This document shows positions 27,257 through 35,432 of a stretch of 64,000 nucleotides of DNA, piece by piece; within the stretch, counting starts at the first letter, position 1; every line of letters starts with the position of its first letter. This stretch comes from Helicobacter sp. 13S00401-1 (GTDB lineage: Bacteria > Campylobacterota > Campylobacteria > Campylobacterales > Helicobacteraceae), in NCBI RefSeq assembly GCF_002272925.1, contig NZ_MLAR01000006.1, positions 36,757 to 100,756 of the forward strand, given 5' to 3'. The translations under genes and the position numbers were made by a program. The notes beneath the pieces were generated by a model. It did no database searches. It saw only the letters and a program-made list of their open reading frames with translations, and was not told the DNA's origin.

Positions 27257-27292
27257 CAAACTTGTAGCTTTTATATTATTTGTAATCACTTT

Positions 27293-27433
27293 ATGCTATA
27301 CCCAACTTACATCGAGAGAGAAGGAGGCTATGTAAATCTAAAAAGGGATAAAAGGATAGATAAGTTCACCATCTCACAAGTTACCCACACCTTAGATTCT
27401 AGTGGCTGGAGTATGAGTTTAGTTTTAGAGTAA
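27293..27433 (+). pseudogene. Phage late-control D-like C-terminal remnant
   Basis: 46 codons from an ATG without a ribosome site. The end reads DKFTISQVTHTLDSSGWSM then SLVLE and stop, which is the way phage late-control gene D (gpD, VgrG-related baseplate) proteins finish: a strand, a Ser/Gly turn, and a final alternating strand ending in Glu. The rest of the gene is missing. Moderate to low certainty. Confidence 0.4.
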
Positions 27434-27498
27434 AAGTTATGTAGCGTTTACAAAAGTTAATAAAGTGTAGTATTATCACGCAAGATAAGGAGTTAACT

Positions 27499-27975
27499 AT
27501 GCTTTGGATTATTCTTGCTGTTATCATTGCTCTACCTATTATTAGCTTATTTATCCCTGTTTTTGTCTTGTTTTGCAAGCAGGTTAGAAGGCAGCATAAA
27601 ATTTATAAAAGTCAAAATGAACAATATATGAGTGAAATTAAGAAAAATAATGAAGTCAAACAAGAAAGCATAGAATATAGAAAAAGATTAAGACAAGAAA
27701 CACAAGAATATAAAATCCAACTAAAAAAGAAAATGGAAAACTCACCTAATAACTCAACGCTCTATAGCATTATGGCGGCATGTGTCCTGTGGTGCATACT
27801 ATGTGCTATAGGCGCTATAGTATCTTTAATGTTTTTTAATAATTTTTGGACTGTATATCTTTCTTTAAGTTCTGTTGTGCTTTTAGTGATTGCTGTTTTA
27901 TTGAATAAAAAAATTAAAAAGAAAAGTTGCAATAAAAGTCAGTTAGAAGTTGGTATCTTACCCTCCAACTCCTAG
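27499..27975 (+). CDS. Small membrane protein with central coiled coil, unknown function
   Basis: 158 residues. N-terminal membrane helix (about 2–27), a highly charged coiled-coil region (about 30–85, Lys/Gln/Glu-rich), then two hydrophobic helices (about 93–117 and 120–137) and a basic tail. ATAAGGAG precedes the ATG. Third of three island genes encoding small membrane proteins that begin Met-(Leu/Trp)-Trp-Ile. No family recognised. Confidence 0.55.
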   Translation: MLWIILAVIIALPIISLFIPVFVLFCKQVRRQHKIYKSQNEQYMSEIKKNNEVKQESIEYRKRLRQETQEYKIQLKKKMENSPNNSTLYSIMAACVLWCILCAIGAIVSLMFFNNFWTVYLSLSSVVLLVIAVLLNKKIKKKSCNKSQLEVGILPSNS

Positions 27976-27999
27976 CCCTACCTCAGCAAACTTTTTAGC

Positions 28000-28078
28000 A
28001 TACTTTGTCAAAGTCTAAAAACTCTCCTAAAGTCATATCTTTTATATCACTTAAACTAAAATGCAAGGCATAGCCTAT
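28000..28078 (-). pseudogene. Possible phage tail-assembly chaperone remnant
   Basis: The minus strand reads GYALHFSLSDIKDMTLGEF then LDFDKVC and stop. Many phage tail-assembly chaperones (gpE-like) carry the pattern F-S-x-x-D-I-x-D-M-T-L-x-E. The frame is closed by a stop immediately upstream, so only a fragment is left. Confidence 0.3.
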
Positions 28079-28198
28079 AATTTAAATAAAACTAATAACA
28101 AATATCTAAAAGGCCTATATTTAAGCCCATCTTTTACCGTGCTTAAAACTTAAAAAAGTTATAAGATAAAATCTCATAAAAACACTAAGGAGTAAAAG

Positions 28199-28435
28199 AT
28201 GACTGGAAGCGAGCTAAAAGCCTTTTGCAAAAAGCAAGGACTAACTTATAAAGAGTTAGCTGAGAATATAGGCTATGGTGAAGGTGCTATAAAAGGAGCT
28301 ATAGCTACTAATAAGGTATCTTCACCAATGGAGTTTGCTATAAGTATGTATCTAAAGATAAAAAAGCTAGAAAGTGAAATTAAGAGCTATCAAGAGTTAA
28401 AAAAAGTGCTTAAAGAGATTATAAAAGAAGATTAA
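28199..28435 (+). CDS. Small HTH-like protein 1
   Basis: 78 residues. The N-terminal half resembles an XRE-type helix-turn-helix (GSELKAFCKKQGLTYKELAE, then NIGYGEGAIKGAIATNKVS); the C-terminal half is an amphipathic helix (KIKKLESEIKSYQELKKVL) suited to dimerisation. AAGGAG lies ahead of the ATG. It is a paralogue of the protein at 28837–29064, sharing KAFCKK...YK-L...IG. Probably a DNA-binding regulator of the neighbouring micro-genes, by inference. Confidence 0.65.
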   Translation: MTGSELKAFCKKQGLTYKELAENIGYGEGAIKGAIATNKVSSPMEFAISMYLKIKKLESEIKSYQELKKVLKEIIKED

Positions 28436-28500
28436 AATATGTATTTTAGTTTTAAAAAAAAAGATTATAAAATCTCTCTTTTATCTTAACTTATCAATAG

Positions 28501-28549
28501 TATTATTATATAATAATATTATAAAAGGTTAAGGATTTAACCTTTTAGT
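28501..28549. promoter_or_regulatory. Palindrome and stem-loop ahead of the micro-ORF
   Basis: A perfect 18-base palindrome, TATTATTATATAATAATA (28501–28518), is followed at once by AAAAGGTTAA...TTTAACCTTTT, an inverted repeat at about 28523–28545. The first could be an operator for an adjacent HTH protein; the second a 5' hairpin of the micro-ORF message. Confidence 0.4.
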
Positions 28550-28571
28550 CCAAGATTTGAAAGAGGTGCAA

Positions 28572-28628
28572 ATGGAAACACTACTACTGATAACGGCAAT
28601 TATCAATCTAGTGGTTGCTTTCTTTTAG
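28572..28628 (+). CDS. 18-residue hydrophobic micro-protein
   Basis: Reads METLLLITAIINLVVAFF and stop, preceded by AAAGAGGTG at good ribosome-site spacing. It is almost entirely a short membrane helix, like type I toxin peptides or regulatory micro-proteins. The palindrome and hairpin upstream and a hairpin downstream (28660–28676) make it a self-contained small transcription unit. Function unknown. Confidence 0.4.
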   Translation: METLLLITAIINLVVAFF

Positions 28629-28659
28629 CTTTTTAAGAAACTAAAGTAGCTAGGAGGGG

Positions 28660-28676
28660 AGGGCTTAAAAAGCCCT
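28660..28676 (+). terminator. Hairpin after the micro-ORF
   Basis: AGGGCTT-AAA-AAGCCCT, a seven-base-pair stem with a three-base loop. No T-run follows, so it may act as an mRNA stem rather than a classical terminator. Confidence 0.35.
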
Positions 28677-28725
28677 AGTGTTCCCATAACGCACCATGAG
28701 ATATATTAACATAAGGAGGCTTAAA

Positions 28726-28836
28726 ATGGACATTATAGAGATAGTGTTAATTATACTTTTAGGTATATGGGTAGCTGTAAATGAGTACAGGCTTAACAAA
28801 TTAGAAAAAGAAGTAAAAAAGCAAAAGGATAGTTAA
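28726..28836 (+). CDS. 36-residue membrane micro-protein coupled to an HTH gene
   Basis: MDIIEIVLIILLGIWVAVNE begins a membrane helix followed by a charged coiled-coil-like tail (RLNKLEKEVKKQKDS). AAGGAGG precedes the ATG with ideal spacing. Its stop (TAA 28834–28836) abuts the ATG of the next gene, so translation is coupled to the HTH-like protein. Too small for family assignment; layout resembles a membrane peptide with its regulator. Confidence 0.5.
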   Translation: MDIIEIVLIILLGIWVAVNEYRLNKLEKEVKKQKDS

Positions 28837-29064
28837 ATGGAAGCTAAAGATATTAAAGCTTTTTGCAAGAAGAATAATATAAGCTACAAAGACTTAAGCA
28901 CCTTTATAGGCTTTACTGAGCCAAGCCTAAGGACTATACTTTCAAGCGGTAAGATAAGCCCACAAGTTGAAGCTTCTATAAACCTTCTAAAAGAAAACTA
29001 TAGGCTAAAAGAGGAGCTTAAAGACTGGCAAACTTTTAAAGAGATGATAAAAAAGATAAGCTAG
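28837..29064 (+). CDS. Small HTH-like protein 2
   Basis: 75 residues, paralogous to the protein at 28199–28435. Helix-turn-helix-like region KDLSTFIGFTEPSLRTILSS, then an amphipathic helix (LLKENYRLKEELKDWQTF). It starts directly after the stop of the 36-residue membrane peptide. Likely a DNA-binding dimer; targets unknown. Confidence 0.65.
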   Translation: MEAKDIKAFCKKNNISYKDLSTFIGFTEPSLRTILSSGKISPQVEASINLLKENYRLKEELKDWQTFKEMIKKIS

Positions 29065-29099
29065 CCCCATAGTCCCTCGTAATCCACTCTTTACCACTA

Positions 29100-29296
29100 G
29101 TAGGTAATATGCATTCATTAAGTAGTTCCATGTGCTTTATGTTTGCTTTTTCACTCCAGCTACTAGCTTTAGTATCAACTCCTGCGCTTCTTTGCTTTTT
29201 TTATTTATATAGCCTACATAGTAGGCTATATCTTTATTGTTTAATTCCTTTAAAACATACACCTTTATATTTTTTACTACTCTTATATATGCCCAT
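29100..29296 (-). pseudogene. Integrase N-terminal remnant beside tRNA-Ser
   Basis: On the minus strand, TAAGGAG precedes an ATG at 29296. The frame reads MGIYKSSKKYKGV and then, after a one-base shift, YVLKELNNKDIAYYVGYIN and on to KKSKEAQELILKL. This is the style of the arm-DNA-binding N-terminal domain of phage/island tyrosine integrases (YKGVY...LKN-DIAYY). The catalytic domain is absent. Its place next to the 3' end of a tRNA gene fits an old integration event. Confidence 0.45.
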
Positions 29297-29545
29297 TTCC
29301 TAGCTCCTTATAAGATTTTACAGTCCATATATAGTCTATTTGAGTGATTATTATAGGTTATTTTAAATGCCTTTGAGATTATTTTTTGATTAATAGACTA
29401 CTTGAAATATGCATAACTACACCTTACAAGTATTGACTAAACTTCCTAAACTAGGGCTTTAAATGATGTAAAATGATATAAAAGTAGCTAAGAGTGACTA
29501 AGTATGGTTTTTAAGATTAGATTAAATTTAAGGGGGATTTTATAG
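29297..29545. other. Spacer between integrase remnant and tRNA-Ser
   Basis: No coding sequence supported. No second copy of the tRNA 3' end, as an attachment-site duplicate, was found by eye across the island. Confidence 0.4.
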
Positions 29546-29633
29546 TGGCGGAAAGAGAGGGATTCGAACCCTCGAAGGCTTGCACCTTACACGCGTTCCA
29601 GGCGTGCTCCTTCAACCGCTCGGACATCTTCCC
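29546..29633 (-). tRNA. tRNA-Ser (anticodon GGA)
   Basis: 88 bases including an encoded CCA. On the minus strand: acceptor GGGAAGA pairs with TCTTTCC, the TG-TCCGAG D-arm start is standard, anticodon stem CACGC/GCGTG carries loop CTGGAAC, a long variable arm follows (class II tRNA), and the T-arm is GAGGG-TTCGAAT-CCCTC. Reads UCC/UCU serine codons. Its 3' end faces the degraded island, the normal insertion side for integrative elements. Confidence 0.95.
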
Positions 29634-29781
29634 ACAAGAGAGAGGCTAATGCTAGTGGATTATTGTTAAAAAATAGCTTATAAAAAGACAAAAAAACATC
29701 ACAAACTAAAATAAATCTTGTAAAATCCGAACTATTATCAGCAAGTATCACATCAACAACTAAAAAGGATTTGGAAAAACG

Positions 29782-30474
29782 ATGTCTAATGTAAAGAAAA
29801 TACAACTAGCACTAATGGCACTTGTAGCACTTGGTACGACTTTTATGTCAGCAAACGAAAGAGCTATAAGAAGATGTAGCGATGGAATCTGTACTAACTC
29901 AAGAGCAGCATATGCACATGATATAGTAACTGCTACTGATAAAACAGGAGTCTTTATAGGTATAGAAACTGGCTTTTCTATAGGTAGATACTATAATACT
30001 GGTGGAAGCCATCTAGATGACTCCTTAGGAGAGTTTGTAGGTGCAAAAGGTGGATATAACTTTTTCTTTAATAGGTATATAGGGATTAGAGCTTATGGAA
30101 ACTACAGTTATGGGCCAATAGCATCCATAAAACTTAGTAGATACCTCCCTGTACCAACTATGCATGAAATGTATTTTAACGTCGATGCTTTACTTGATAT
30201 TTATAGTGCTAATGACTTAAGTTTTGGAGGATTTGCCGGTCTTGGTGCTGGCTATATGTCAGGTCAAAATGTCTCTGGATTTAACGCAGTAGCAAACGTT
30301 GGTATAAGTGCTTTAATAAATATAAGTAATAAATTTGAAATCTTTGCAAGGATACCTATACTAAGAAATGACTATCTAAGTGGTAGCATTGATCCAACTC
30401 ACTTTGTAGCGCCCACAATAATTGGCAGTTATAGACCTATACATATAGGGGTAAGCTACTCTTACGTATTTTAA
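29782..30474 (+). CDS. Helicobacter-type outer-membrane protein
   Basis: 230 residues with a signal peptide (about 1–24, LALMALVALGTTFMSA) and an eight-strand-like beta-barrel: FIGIETGFSIGRYY, GGYNFFFNRYIGIRAYGNYSY, GGFAGLGAGYMSG, and a C-terminal aromatic signature IHIGVSYSYVF ending in Phe for outer-membrane assembly. It has a disulfide-like CSDGIC just after the signal. Exact function unknown. Downstream is a hairpin with a T-run (30515–30535). Confidence 0.75.
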   Translation: MSNVKKIQLALMALVALGTTFMSANERAIRRCSDGICTNSRAAYAHDIVTATDKTGVFIGIETGFSIGRYYNTGGSHLDDSLGEFVGAKGGYNFFFNRYIGIRAYGNYSYGPIASIKLSRYLPVPTMHEMYFNVDALLDIYSANDLSFGGFAGLGAGYMSGQNVSGFNAVANVGISALINISNKFEIFARIPILRNDYLSGSIDPTHFVAPTIIGSYRPIHIGVSYSYVF

Positions 30475-30514
30475 GTAGTTTATATATAGCAACAAGCAAG
30501 AGTTCTTCTCTATA

Positions 30515-30530
30515 AAAGCACTTTTGCTTT
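30515..30530 (+). terminator. Terminator after the outer-membrane protein gene
   Basis: AAAGCA-CTTT-TGCTTT, six base pairs, followed by CTTTTT. Confidence 0.5.
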
Positions 30531-30969
30531 CTTTTTAATCTTAGTTTTATCTATACATTACTTCCCCTACTCTATTTTTATACTCTTTACTAAATGATCT
30601 TAAAGGTTTGGAATCTTTTTTTCATAAGGCAAGGTTTTAAGTAAACTTAACAAAGTAGCAATATCTATAAACCATCATTTAATTAATAGTCATCCTTAAG
30701 CTATCAACTACTTAATTTCATACCATCTTATTTGCACTTACCCACTAAAATACCTCTTAAGATAAGGCATTAATACATCTTAATATAACTTGATTCTAAG
30801 ACACAAAATGAGTGGTAAAACGAAAGTAAAAAATCTTCAAAATAAAAGTAATTTTTATTTGCATTTAAGCTTAAATTTTATTTAGATGATTATTATTATT
30901 ATTATATTTACACGTAGAAAATCTTTTCTTATGTAATATTTTGCTATATTATAATTACAGGATTAAAAT
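30531..30969. promoter_or_regulatory. feoB upstream region with Fur-like box
   Basis: About 440 bases without a gene. TGATTATTATTATTA at 30887–30901 matches the Helicobacter Fur consensus with two mismatches, 68 bases before the feoB ATG, and TATTTTGCTATATTATAAT lies nearer the start. Fur control of feoB is established in H. pylori. Confidence 0.45.
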
Positions 30970-32991
30970 ATGAAAAAAACATTCACAGTTGTGCTAGTTG
31001 GCCAGCCAAATGTCGGTAAAAGCTCACTGATAAATGCTATAAGTGGCTCCAAGCTCCGGGTTGGAAACTTTAGCGGTGTAACCGTAGAAAAAGCAGAAGC
31101 AAAACTCCACTATGAAGACTACATAATAGACATCATAGACCTCCCTGGCACCTATTCGCTAAATGGCTACTCATTAGAAGAAAAAATAGTAAGTGACTTT
31201 TTAAAAAATGAACAATATGACATCATCTTAAATGTTTTAGATTCCACAAACCTCGAAAGAAATCTAGTTTTAACCCTGCAGTTAAAAGAACTTAATAAGC
31301 CCTTATTCCTAGCTCTTAATATGACAGATGAAGCAGAAAAAGAAAATATAAAAATAAATTATGGTGAGTTAGAATCTAAACTTGGCGTAAAAGCTTGCCC
31401 AGTTAGTGCTAAGGGCCTAAATCTTAAGCTACTTTTAAAAGAAGTAGTTGAAATGTATAAGGATTTAGAACAAAAAAGCCCAAGTGCCAAAGAAGCGCCA
31501 AAACCAACTATAAAGCCAAGTATCACTAGTTTTAGTAGAACTGCAAAGCTAGAAGAAAGTGCCCCTAACATCTTAGTATCAAGTAATATAAGTGCTTATG
31601 CCATCTCAGCAAAAGCACTTGCAAGAGAGTGCCAAACAGTACCGCGGAATAGAGCAAAAAACACCCAAAAGATAGATTCTGTACTTTTGCATAAGCTATG
31701 GGGTATACCTATATTTTTAGTTTTAATGCTTATAGTTTTTGAAGTGGCCTTTGAGATAGGAGGCTGGCTACAAGATGTTATACAAGGCTGGATAGACTGG
31801 CTAAGTGGACATGTAGGAGTAATAATAACTAATGCCACACTAGCCTCTTTAGTTGGTGATGGTGTCATACAAGGAGTGGGGGTAGTTTTAAGCTTTGTGC
31901 CACTAATCGTCATCCTTTACATAGGCATAACCCTCCTTGAAGGTAGCGGTTATATGGCGCGTGTGGCCTTCTTGCTTGATGGCCTCTTTTTTAGATTTGG
32001 ACTTCATGGTAAAAGCTTTATACCGCTAGTTACTGGCTTTGGTTGTTCAGTGCCTGCTTACATGGCTACAAGGACCTTACAAAACAAAAGAGAAAAAATG
32101 ATCACGCTTTTTGTTATAGGCTTTATGAGTTGTAGTGCAAGACTGCCCATCTACTCGCTTTTTATAGCGGCCTTTTTTCCTATTAGGTACGCTGGGATCA
32201 TCCTCTTTTTTATCTACTTTGGAGGGTCTTTTGTAGCCCTACTCTTAGCTAAGCTCTTAAAACTAACCATATTTAGAGGGGATAATGAACCTTTTGTTAT
32301 GGAGATGCCAAAGTATAGGATGCCGACTTTAAAAGTACTTTGGTTTAGTGTGTGGACTAAGTGCTATATGTATATAAAAAAGGCAGGAACTGTTATCTTA
32401 CTAGGAGCTATCATAGTTTGGGCTATATCAAACTTCCCAAGAAGCAGCGAAGTAGAACATAAATATGAAAGTCAAATCGCAGCGTTAAAAACTCAAAACG
32501 AACAAGCAAAAGCTGCTAATCATCCTTACTTAAAAGATGATGAGTTAGACGCCAAAGTAACTGACTTACAAAACCTTGAAGCAGAAAAACAACTTGACTA
32601 CAGCATAGCTGGAAGGGTTGGAAACTTTATACAACCTGTATTTGCCCCTATGGACTTTGACTGGCGTTTAACTATATCTTTAATCACAGGCTTTAGTGCA
32701 AAAGAGATAGTAGTAAGTACGCTAGGCGTTCTTTATGCCCTAGGTGATAGCGATGATGGTGGTGGCTACAAACTACAACAAGCCTTACAAAAAAGTGTAA
32801 GTGTGCCAAGCTCAGTTGCCTTCATACTCTTTATAATGTTTTACATACCTTGCTTTGCTGCAACTATAGCTTTTGCCCAAGAAGCAGGTCGTAGGTGGTA
32901 TGCCCTCTACTTACTAGTCTTTACTACAGTAGTAGCATATATCTTTGCTTATATAGGCTACCTTATAGCCTCACTCTTTTATCTCCACTAG
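30970..32991 (+). CDS. feoB: Ferrous iron transport protein B
   Basis: Inner-membrane Fe(II) importer. 673 residues. The N-terminal G domain shows GQPNVGKSS, the switch RVGNFSGVTVEK, DLPGTYS and NMTD; then a linker (about 165–230), and the membrane domain with FGCSVPAYMATRTL, SCSARLPIYSLFIAAFF and a matching second gate motif near ITGFSAKEIVVSTLGV. No feoA is adjacent, as in other Helicobacter. Its Fur-like upstream box suggests iron repression. Confidence 0.95.
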   Translation: MKKTFTVVLVGQPNVGKSSLINAISGSKLRVGNFSGVTVEKAEAKLHYEDYIIDIIDLPGTYSLNGYSLEEKIVSDFLKNEQYDIILNVLDSTNLERNLVLTLQLKELNKPLFLALNMTDEAEKENIKINYGELESKLGVKACPVSAKGLNLKLLLKEVVEMYKDLEQKSPSAKEAPKPTIKPSITSFSRTAKLEESAPNILVSSNISAYAISAKALARECQTVPRNRAKNTQKIDSVLLHKLWGIPIFLVLMLIVFEVAFEIGGWLQDVIQGWIDWLSGHVGVIITNATLASLVGDGVIQGVGVVLSFVPLIVILYIGITLLEGSGYMARVAFLLDGLFFRFGLHGKSFIPLVTGFGCSVPAYMATRTLQNKREKMITLFVIGFMSCSARLPIYSLFIAAFFPIRYAGIILFFIYFGGSFVALLLAKLLKLTIFRGDNEPFVMEMPKYRMPTLKVLWFSVWTKCYMYIKKAGTVILLGAIIVWAISNFPRSSEVEHKYESQIAALKTQNEQAKAANHPYLKDDELDAKVTDLQNLEAEKQLDYSIAGRVGNFIQPVFAPMDFDWRLTISLITGFSAKEIVVSTLGVLYALGDSDDGGGYKLQQALQKSVSVPSSVAFILFIMFYIPCFAATIAFAQEAGRRWYALYLLVFTTVVAYIFAYIGYLIASLFYLH

Positions 32992-33012
32992 CATTTATAC
33001 CCCTTAAAAGAT

Positions 33013-33030
33013 AGGCATAACTTTATGCCT
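33013..33030 (+). terminator. Likely terminator after feoB
   Basis: AGGCAT...ATGCCT inverted repeat with a six-base loop, followed by TCCTT. Confidence 0.4.
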
Positions 33031-33171
33031 TCCTTGACTAGGGCCCTTCAAATGGGGATATATTTCAAGATATATTGAGATATACTTTTAAAACAGGATA
33101 GTTTTTACTACTTAGTAAAACTAAGGCGCCTAAAAACTTTTTTAATAATTTTAAACTTTAAAGAGGAAGCG

Positions 33172-33957
33172 ATGAAACCTTTAAAAAAGATAACTCTTGC
33201 AGTACTAGGCATATCTTTACTTAGTACTTCTTTTTTAAGTGCAAAAGATTCTACTAGGATGAGTAATCTTGTCAGTATAGAGTTTGGTACTGGCATAGGC
33301 TTTGATTTTAGGAGGGACTTTAGTCCTAATACTTTCTTTATAAGTGGTAATGTAAGGCCAATTGACGCTAACTTTAATAGCTACTCTACTAGGCTTACTC
33401 CAGGGATATATATAAGGCCTTGGATAGGGACTATAGTTAGATTTGCCCCTTTTATAAAGTTTGACTACTCTTTTGGGCTTATAAACTATCAGCAAAGAGA
33501 TAGCATAGTTCAAGCCCAAACAACAATTAATGGGGGCACTACAACTACAACAGTAACTGAAAAACGGGTTAATAACCACGTAAACTATAACCCTAACTCT
33601 TCAAACTACGTTCCAAATAATAAAGGTGTTTTAGCAGGAACTGCTGACTATCCTAACATTATGTCTGGTGCTCTTTTAGGCTTTCAGATTCCAGTTATTA
33701 ACGCAACTGTGTTTGCAGGGGCTAGTTACTCTACTTTTTTTAATACTAATGTATCAAACACATGGGCTATAAACTATGGCTTTAAGATTAATGTAGACTA
33801 TGGCTATAACTCCAAAAATGAAAAAAGAGATAGATATGGTCTTCGCCGCTCACCAGTAGTGGGTATAGAAGGAAGCTATCAACAACCTTATGTTCAATCA
33901 GTAGGTGCAAAAGTACCACTTAATAGAATCCAACTTATACTAGGTATGGAATATTAG
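33172..33957 (+). CDS. Outer-membrane protein, tandem paralogue 1
   Basis: 261 residues with a signal peptide (about 1–24, LAVLGISLLSTSFLSA). Barrel-like strands: NLVSIEFGTGIGFDFRRD, TPGIYIRPWIGTIVRF, FIKFDYSFGLINYQQRD, and a C-terminal IQLILGMEY. A long Thr-rich loop (TTINGGTTTTTVTEK) sits mid-protein. It shares the IYIRPWIG...RFAPF-KFDYS block and the NTWA-NYGFKI motif with the next gene. Surface or outer-membrane role inferred; function unknown. Confidence 0.65.
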   Translation: MKPLKKITLAVLGISLLSTSFLSAKDSTRMSNLVSIEFGTGIGFDFRRDFSPNTFFISGNVRPIDANFNSYSTRLTPGIYIRPWIGTIVRFAPFIKFDYSFGLINYQQRDSIVQAQTTINGGTTTTTVTEKRVNNHVNYNPNSSNYVPNNKGVLAGTADYPNIMSGALLGFQIPVINATVFAGASYSTFFNTNVSNTWAINYGFKINVDYGYNSKNEKRDRYGLRRSPVVGIEGSYQQPYVQSVGAKVPLNRIQLILGMEY

Positions 33958-34235
33958 AACAAAAAGATCTTAGCTAGCTTTTTAAGTTTTAAAACTAAAG
34001 CTTGCTAGGATTTTATCTTTTATAAAATATGTATAAAACTTAACAAACTCCTTTTAAAAATATCAATACCACACTATATAGCCCTTAAATTTGTTAAAAT
34101 ATCTTAACAGTTCTATAAATACACTAGTCTGTTTGGTTTGAAACTAAAGTAGTTTTAGCTTATCTTTAAAGTTTTAAAGCACTTAGAGATAACGCTTTCT
34201 TAAACAAACTTTAAAAAACAAAAAAGGATAAAACA

Positions 34236-34952
34236 GTGATCTTAGATAAAAAAATATCAAAAATAATTATAAGTCTTACTATGCTTAGTGCACTAAGTAC
34301 TTCAACTTATGCTTCAGATATGTTTCACTTTGAAGCCGGAGCTTCTTTAGGCGTAGATGCTAGGAGGGATAGCAGTCTTCATACAATCTATATAGATAAA
34401 AACACTAAGCCAAGTAACGCTAGCTTTGAAGACTACTCAGCAAGGACTAGTATGGGTCTTTACATAAGGCCGTGGATAGGTAAAACCTTCCGCTTTGCAC
34501 CCTTTGTAAAGTTTGACTACTCAGCCCTCATATATGCAAATCAGCAAGGCGATAATATAATCGGGACAACTAGTAGCACTCAAACAACCATCACCACAAG
34601 CAAAAAGCCAAAACTAGACTATAGCTCTAAATTTATAAAGACTGATTATGGAGTAGTAGCAGGCACTATAGACTATATAAACTTGATGTATGGTGGTTTA
34701 GTTGGTGTGCATATAGATTCTATATGGACTACATTTTTTATAGGAGCTAGCTACTCTCAATTTTTACAATCAACTATGCATAACACTTGGGCAGCAAACT
34801 ATGGCTTTAAGATAGACTTGCCAAAATATGGCAGCACTAAAAGCTACTCAACTATAGGTTTAGAAGGCTCTTTTCAAACCCCTTATGTATCCCAGCTTGA
34901 TGCTAAGGCGCCACTACATAGAGTACAGATAACTTTTGGCATAGCTATATAA
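34236..34952 (+). CDS. Outer-membrane protein, tandem paralogue 2
   Basis: 238 residues; the start is GTG after AAAGGA. Signal peptide (about 8–28), then FHFEAGASLGVDARRDSS, LYIRPWIGKTFRFAPFVKF and a C-terminal VQITFGIAI. Clearly a diverged duplicate of the gene at 33172–33957, with matching loops, including a Thr-rich loop (TSSTQTTITTSKKP). The spacer of 278 bases suggests its own promoter; no feature beyond AT-rich DNA is evident there. Confidence 0.65.
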   Translation: MILDKKISKIIISLTMLSALSTSTYASDMFHFEAGASLGVDARRDSSLHTIYIDKNTKPSNASFEDYSARTSMGLYIRPWIGKTFRFAPFVKFDYSALIYANQQGDNIIGTTSSTQTTITTSKKPKLDYSSKFIKTDYGVVAGTIDYINLMYGGLVGVHIDSIWTTFFIGASYSQFLQSTMHNTWAANYGFKIDLPKYGSTKSYSTIGLEGSFQTPYVSQLDAKAPLHRVQITFGIAI

Positions 34953-35164
34953 GTTATCTTTGCATCAAAATAAGAAAGTGTGATCTTATAAGTTTGATAT
35001 GACACATTTTTTTTGTTGATAATATGCAAGTTAGGTTAAATTTAAAGATGGTATTTTAGTAAATAAATCCCATTCTTAAGAGTTTGAAGTATAATCAAGA
35101 TAGCTACAAAGATAGCTACTATCAAAGTTGCTTAGTCTTAAAAAAAGAACCAAAAAGAGGAAAG

Positions 35165-35347
35165 ATGGAAGCCTTAAGCAAAAAGTCTAAAACAAATATA
35201 AATCCTAAAAATATAAATATCCTTGCTGGGGCTTTTATAGGTTTTATTTTTAACATCTATTTAAAAAAATCTTTTACAAACCACATTGTTTTTAACAAAA
35301 AATCCCCTCTAATGCGCATCAAAAAAGTAGACTTTAAGCATGCTTGA
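35165..35347 (+). CDS. Small hypothetical protein with one membrane segment
   Basis: 60 residues from the ATG at 35165, chosen because AGAGGA precedes it; the frame is open further upstream to 35084. A central hydrophobic stretch (NILAGAFIGFIFNIYL) is flanked by basic residues. No family recognised. It may be a real short membrane protein or an unused open frame. Confidence 0.3.
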   Translation: MEALSKKSKTNINPKNINILAGAFIGFIFNIYLKKSFTNHIVFNKKSPLMRIKKVDFKHA

Positions 35348-35432
35348 TACTATCTATAAACTAGTATTTATACCTACAACTTACAGCAAATGTTTTAAAT
35401 CATGCAATTTTTAATATCCACAAGGAGTAAAT

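Noticed and set aside
29109..29303. Plus-strand 64-codon frame opposite the integrase remnant
   Set aside because: Leu/Tyr-rich translation of the complementary strand with no ribosome site.
25000..29545. Direct repeat of the tRNA-Ser 3' end as an attR/attL pair
   Set aside because: No second copy of the T-arm/acceptor sequence was found by eye on the island side.
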